NCBI RefSeq assembly: GCF_000344155.1
Contig: NZ_BAOQ01000023.1
Coordinates: forward strand, 1-64,000
Direction: 5' to 3'
From: Gordonia paraffinivorans NBRC 108238
GTDB lineage: Bacteria > Actinomycetota > Actinomycetes > Mycobacteriales > Mycobacteriaceae
DNA: 64,000 bases
A model generated the notes under the pieces. That model searched no databases and was not told the origin of the DNA. It saw nothing but the letters and a program-made list of their open reading frames with translations. The position numbers and the translations under genes were made by a program. Positions 63,562 through 64,000 of the stretch are shown piece by piece (the stretch's first letter is position 1; each line of letters begins with the position of its first letter).

Positions 63562-64000
63562 ATGGAGGTGCTGCGCCGACGACTGCTCGGCCTGGTGTTC
63601 TTCGTCGTGGTCGCGCTCTTCCTGACGGCCACCATCACGAAGTTCAACAAGACATTCCAGGACTTCACCGACGTCACCCTGATCACCGATTCGACGGGCA
63701 ACGCGCTTCCGGCCAACGCCGACGTCAAGGCGCGCGGCATGGTCGTCGGTGAGGTGCGCGACGTGAAGCCTGCGCCCGACGGGTCCGTCGAGGTCGTCCT
63801 CGGCCTCGACCCCGACAAGGCGAAGGAACTGTCGGCGAAGACGACCGCGCGCATCCTGCCGAAGACCCTCTTCGGCGAGCGCTACGTCGCACTCCAGGTG
63901 CCCGAGGACAACAACGGCCCGACGCTGCACGACGGCTCGACCATCGAGACCGACCGCAGCGGCAACGCGCTCGAGGTCCAGCAGTTGTTCGACAAGCTGC
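63562..64000 (+). CDS. MceA-type lipid-transfer protein (3' end off the window)
   Basis: The first Mce protein of the operon. 146 residues are visible: an N-terminal membrane anchor (LLGLVFFVVVALFLTATIT) followed by the MCE domain start, FQDFTDVTLITDSTGNALPA, then ADVKARGMVVGEVRDVKPAP and ARILPKTLFGERYVALQVPE. The start ATG at 63562 is 2 nt after the yrbEB stop, and the frame is open to the right edge. The order mkl-yrbEA-yrbEB-mceA indicates that mceB-F follow outside the window. Confidence 0.92.
   Translation, partial: MEVLRRRLLGLVFFVVVALFLTATITKFNKTFQDFTDVTLITDSTGNALPANADVKARGMVVGEVRDVKPAPDGSVEVVLGLDPDKAKELSAKTTARILPKTLFGERYVALQVPEDNNGPTLHDGSTIETDRSGNALEVQQLFDKL

Overview
The window is high-GC DNA from a mycolic-acid actinobacterium (order Mycobacteriales). 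Gene order and content fit a Gordonia/Williamsia-like genome best, but this is inferred from synteny and not proven. The main signs are a menaquinone block (menB, menD, menG, menJ, grcC-like polyprenyl synthase) mixed with mgtA and htpX. There is also tRNA-Thr/tRNA-Met/rpmG next to a single fused HadA-HadB dehydratase, tRNA-Trp/secE/nusG/rplK/rplA, rplJ/rplL, and mkl running directly into a yrbE/mce operon.

Region 1 (1-9050) is damaged. It holds a MarR regulator, an SDR lacking the catalytic Tyr and Lys, a frameshifted HgdC/BadF-type activase, and a PepSY protein fused to the C-terminal half of a 2-hydroxyacyl-CoA dehydratase subunit. Next come a hemolysin-III gene broken by a perfect inverted duplication, a cis-prenyltransferase truncated into an NRPS adenylation domain, an NRPS thioesterase cut by one TAG codon, a frameshifted low-molecular-weight phosphatase, and a DUF4012 gene with an internal deletion and a frameshift. 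Downstream of 9050 almost every gene is intact. The block is therefore either a real pseudogene graveyard with recombination joints or an assembly of joined low-quality fragments.

Region 2 (9079-25200) is the menaquinone and envelope core: menB, a hotdog thioesterase, a CIRCE-controlled hsp20, a saccharopine-dehydrogenase-like enoyl reductase, an AbrB-family membrane protein, menD, mgtA, menG, an MpaB-family protein with a palindromic operator candidate, menJ, grcC-like, htpX and yajQ. Region 3 (25300-31030) holds three tRNAs, rpmG, fused hadAB, an ABC-F-like remnant where hadC would be expected, tRNA-Trp, secE, nusG, rplK, rplA and a strong terminator.

Region 4 (31071-40700) is devoted to corrinoid acquisition. 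An ABC importer is followed by a metallo-beta-lactamase/CobU fusion enzyme. A pxpB/pxpC pair follows. A second, convergent BtuC-D-F importer lies behind a clear cobalamin riboswitch. Region 5 (40800-44030) has lactate dehydrogenase, an Excalibur exported protein, a DUF2786 protein, a small metallohydrolase and a 17-bp tandem repeat. Region 6 (44047-52803) is a compact amide or cyclic-amide utilisation locus: hyuA, hyuB and an NCS1 permease with a Zn-ribbon tail are divergent from a PucR regulator, which is paired with an AmiC-like ligand sensor. This is the most attractive candidate for an undescribed regulated pathway. Region 7 (52942-64000) has a second MpaB-family protein, a CocE-type hydrolase, a GH76 enzyme, the L10 leader with rplJ/rplL, an AbiEi-like orphan, and mkl-yrbEA-yrbEB-mceA, which runs off the end.
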